DNA from: JAHRAW01 sp965212085
Lineage (GTDB): Bacteria; Pseudomonadota; Gammaproteobacteria; Arenicellales; Poriferihabitantaceae
Direction: 5' to 3'
Assembly: GCA_965212085.1 (NCBI GenBank)
Contig: OZ243042.1
Location: 310,001-374,000 of the forward strand
Length of the DNA: 64,000 bases
Made by a program: the position numbers and the translations under genes. Shown here one piece after another: positions 62,117 to 64,000 of the stretch (the stretch's first letter is position 1; every line of letters starts with the position of its first letter). A model generated the notes under the pieces. It was not told where the DNA came from. It saw only the letters and a program-made list of their open reading frames with translations, and did no database searches.

Positions 62117-63763
62117 TCAGCCCGCGCCGCTCGGCACCACGCCCGGCGAACCGGACGCCGTGGGCGCCGCAGATGAGTCTTCGGACAGCGATTTGACCAC
62201 GCCGTAGGTCATCAACAGCAGGATCACGCTGACCGGCAACGCCGCCGCGATGGACGCGGTCTGCAATGCCTTGAGGCCGCCGGCGAGCAGCAACGCCGCC
62301 GCCACCAGGCCTTCGCCCACGCCCCACACGATGCGGAAGCGTTGCGGTGGGTTGTCATCGCCCATGCTCAGCATGGTGGTGATTACCAGCGTGCCCGAGT
62401 CGGACGAGGTGATGAACCACGTGGCCAGCAGGAAGGTGCACAACGCAGTCACCAGCCAGGTCAGGACCTGCCAGTCAAACATCCGCTCAATGGTATGAAA
62501 CAACGCCGCGGCACCGCTCAGCTCCCAACTGCGGACGGACTCCAAAATGCCCGCGGTACCGATGCCATCGGCGGCGTTCAACTCCAGAAACAAGCCGTTG
62601 CCGCCGAATAGCCCGAGCCACAGGAAGCCGATGGTGGTCGGCACGAACAACGTGCCAACGATGAACTCGCGGATCGTGCGGCCGCGCGAGATGCGCGCGA
62701 TGAACATGCCGACGAACGGCGCCCATGCTATCCACCAGCCCCAGTAGAAAATGGTCCAGCCGCTCTGCCAGGCTTGTTCGCCCGAGCTGTTGGCCGTCCA
62801 GAAGCCCATGGGAATGGCGTGCCAGATATAGTCGCCGAAAGCAGTTACGAGGAAACTCATCAGCCATTCAAACGGACCGCCGATCAGGAAAATTAGCAAC
62901 AAGATGATGCTGAGTCGCACGTTCCACTCGGAGATAATGCGGATGCCTTTGCCGACACCGGTAACCGCGGATATGGTGGCGATGATGGAAATGACGGCGA
63001 CCAGAATCAGTTTGGTCACCAACCCCGGGTCAATGCCAAACAGTTTCTCAAGCCCGGCCGCCATCTGCGTAACGCCAAGACCGAGCGAGGTGGCGACGCC
63101 GAACACGGTGCCGAACACCGCCAGCAAATCCACGGCGTGGCCGGTGGGGCCATAGATCTTGTCGCCGATTACCGGATACAGCGATGAACGCAGCGTGAAC
63201 GGCAAGCCTTTGCGGAAGCCGAAATACGCGAGACTCAAGCCAACGATGGCGTACACCGACCACGCATGCAAACCCCAGTGGAAATAAGTTACGCGCATGG
63301 CGTGCACGGCACGGTTCATATCCAACCCAAGGGCACCACCGAGGTCGGCGTGCGGGTTGTTGGGATAGCCCCACGGCTGCGAGTTATCAAAATAGAACAT
63401 CGGCTCGGATATGGAGAAGAACAAAATACCGATGCCGACCCCTGCGGAAAACAGCATTGAAAACCACGAGAAGTAACTGAACTCCGGCCGCGCAGCGTCA
63501 CTGCCGAGGCGAATCTTGCCATGCCTGCTTACCATCAAGTAGATGCAAACGAAGAATATGGCGCACAAGGTCAGGATGTAATACCAACCGAGCGTCGATT
63601 CAATCCAGCCGCGAATGGCCGTGTAGATGCCGTTGGCAAATTCCACGTTGAGCACGGTGAACAATACGAACGCGGCCACCATGCCTTTCGCGGCAAGGCT
63701 CATGCCGGGATGGAGGCCGTGCCACAGCCCTCCGCTGGCGACCTGGGGTTTGTTGTTTGACAT
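62117..63763 (-). CDS. BCCT-family betaine/choline/carnitine transporter
   Basis: A 548-residue inner-membrane carrier with about twelve transmembrane segments. The BCCT signature GWTIFYWGWWIAWAPFVG with FIARISRGRTIREF follows near residue 330. Substrates of the family are glycine betaine, choline, carnitine or DMSP; coupling ion is Na+ or H+. ATG 63763 has an SD (GAGGA) at good spacing and is preferred over a TTG five codons upstream. The extended acidic/osmosensing C-terminus of BetP is lacking. Supply of methylated amines fits tmm/tdm. Confidence 0.9.
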   Translation of the reverse strand: MSNNKPQVASGGLWHGLHPGMSLAAKGMVAAFVLFTVLNVEFANGIYTAIRGWIESTLGWYYILTLCAIFFVCIYLMVSRHGKIRLGSDAARPEFSYFSWFSMLFSAGVGIGILFFSISEPMFYFDNSQPWGYPNNPHADLGGALGLDMNRAVHAMRVTYFHWGLHAWSVYAIVGLSLAYFGFRKGLPFTLRSSLYPVIGDKIYGPTGHAVDLLAVFGTVFGVATSLGLGVTQMAAGLEKLFGIDPGLVTKLILVAVISIIATISAVTGVGKGIRIISEWNVRLSIILLLIFLIGGPFEWLMSFLVTAFGDYIWHAIPMGFWTANSSGEQAWQSGWTIFYWGWWIAWAPFVGMFIARISRGRTIREFIVGTLFVPTTIGFLWLGLFGGNGLFLELNAADGIGTAGILESVRSWELSGAAALFHTIERMFDWQVLTWLVTALCTFLLATWFITSSDSGTLVITTMLSMGDDNPPQRFRIVWGVGEGLVAAALLLAGGLKALQTASIAAALPVSVILLLMTYGVVKSLSEDSSAAPTASGSPGVVPSGAG

Positions 63764-63893
63764 ATCTATATTCCTCAAAGTTGTGTTTGTCTGTTATGGG
63801 TAAAACAAAAAGCGGTAGGCCCATTATACCGAAAAGCAGCCGCTTACCACCCCCCTGTCGGCGACAGATAGAAATATGCCGGTTTCAGAAAAA

Positions 63894-63950
63894 TCCCCCC
63901 AAAAACGGCGCAAACGCCCGCCAGCCTTCATTTCCGCGCCGATGGCGGGC
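63894..63950 (-). terminator. Probable terminator of the edge outer-membrane gene
   Basis: GCCCGCCA and TGGCGGGC (63916-63923, 63943-63950) form a stem. On the minus strand it is followed, after about ten bases, by GTTTTTG. The spacing to the T run is a little long. Confidence 0.5.
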
Positions 63951-63971
63951 GGGTCAATGCCCCCCCATGAG

Positions 63972-64000
63972 TCAGAACCGGAACGAGAAAGTCAGGCCGA
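63972..64000 (-). CDS. C-terminus of an outer-membrane beta-barrel protein (partial)
   Basis: Only the last nine codons are inside the window: a minus-strand frame ending GLTFSFRF then TGA. Alternating hydrophobic residues with a terminal Phe are the C-terminal signature of BAM-inserted outer-membrane proteins. Nothing more can be said about its identity. Confidence 0.55.

Overview
The window is GC-rich chromosomal DNA from a gammaproteobacterium, probably marine or host-associated. The lineage signal is gene order: smc-zipA-ligA, ratA/smpB/ssrA, mfd-csiV, and gyrA-pheA-tyrA-aroA-cmk-rpsA-ihfB-lapA-lapB, plus RimK, DksA and IspDF. Physiology is read from aprBA (dissimilatory APS reductase, most likely run in the sulfite-oxidising direction), aceA-aceK (glyoxylate shunt and its isocitrate dehydrogenase switch), a 180-kDa-class NAD-glutamate dehydrogenase, and a trimethylamine monooxygenase with a TMAO demethylase (tmm/tdm). 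A BCCT-type betaine carrier would fit the same methylated-amine lifestyle. I cannot name the genus from the sequence.

Layout. 1-9.6 kb: smc, zipA, ligA and a small glutaredoxin-like gene on the minus strand, broken up by repeat arrays. 9.6-12.1 kb: aprBA (minus). 12.3-15.4 kb: aceA-aceK (plus). 15.9-18.3 kb: dksA, a fused ratA-rnfH gene, smpB and tmRNA. 18.5-27.9 kb: rimK with its protease partner, then a C1/methylamine region (DAO-family flavoenzyme, tmm, amidinotransferase, Fic, tdm). 28-33.9 kb: gdh, chaC, hinT. 34.3-40.5 kb: ispDF and mfd, separated by a foreign-looking rarD-ectC' insert flanked by a 31-bp duplication. 40.5-45.1 kb: csiV and a large outer-membrane autotransporter-like gene preceded by a run of 28 C. 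46.2-62 kb: one long minus-strand series from gyrA through aromatic amino acid, cmk/rpsA/ihfB and LPS genes to an MTA/MTI phosphorylase. 62-64 kb: a BCCT carrier and the last codons of an outer-membrane protein.

Two features stand out genome-wide. First, a modular family of nested palindromes (a roughly 62-bp hairpin A, a 28-bp perfect palindrome C, multi-hairpin blocks D/E and a short block F) fills most intergenic regions and even lies in frame inside the autotransporter gene. Second, short tandem repeats, often of period 6 and coding for dipeptides, sit in frame in many housekeeping genes. One forms the linker of the RatA-RnfH fusion and one replaces the second domain of the heptose kinase gene.

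The best candidates for new biology are the poly-C contingency locus at 41.5-41.7 kb, the invading palindrome family, the RatA-RnfH fusion, and the duplicated insertion site of rarD-ectC'. No transposase, CRISPR array, tRNA or rRNA gene was recognised.
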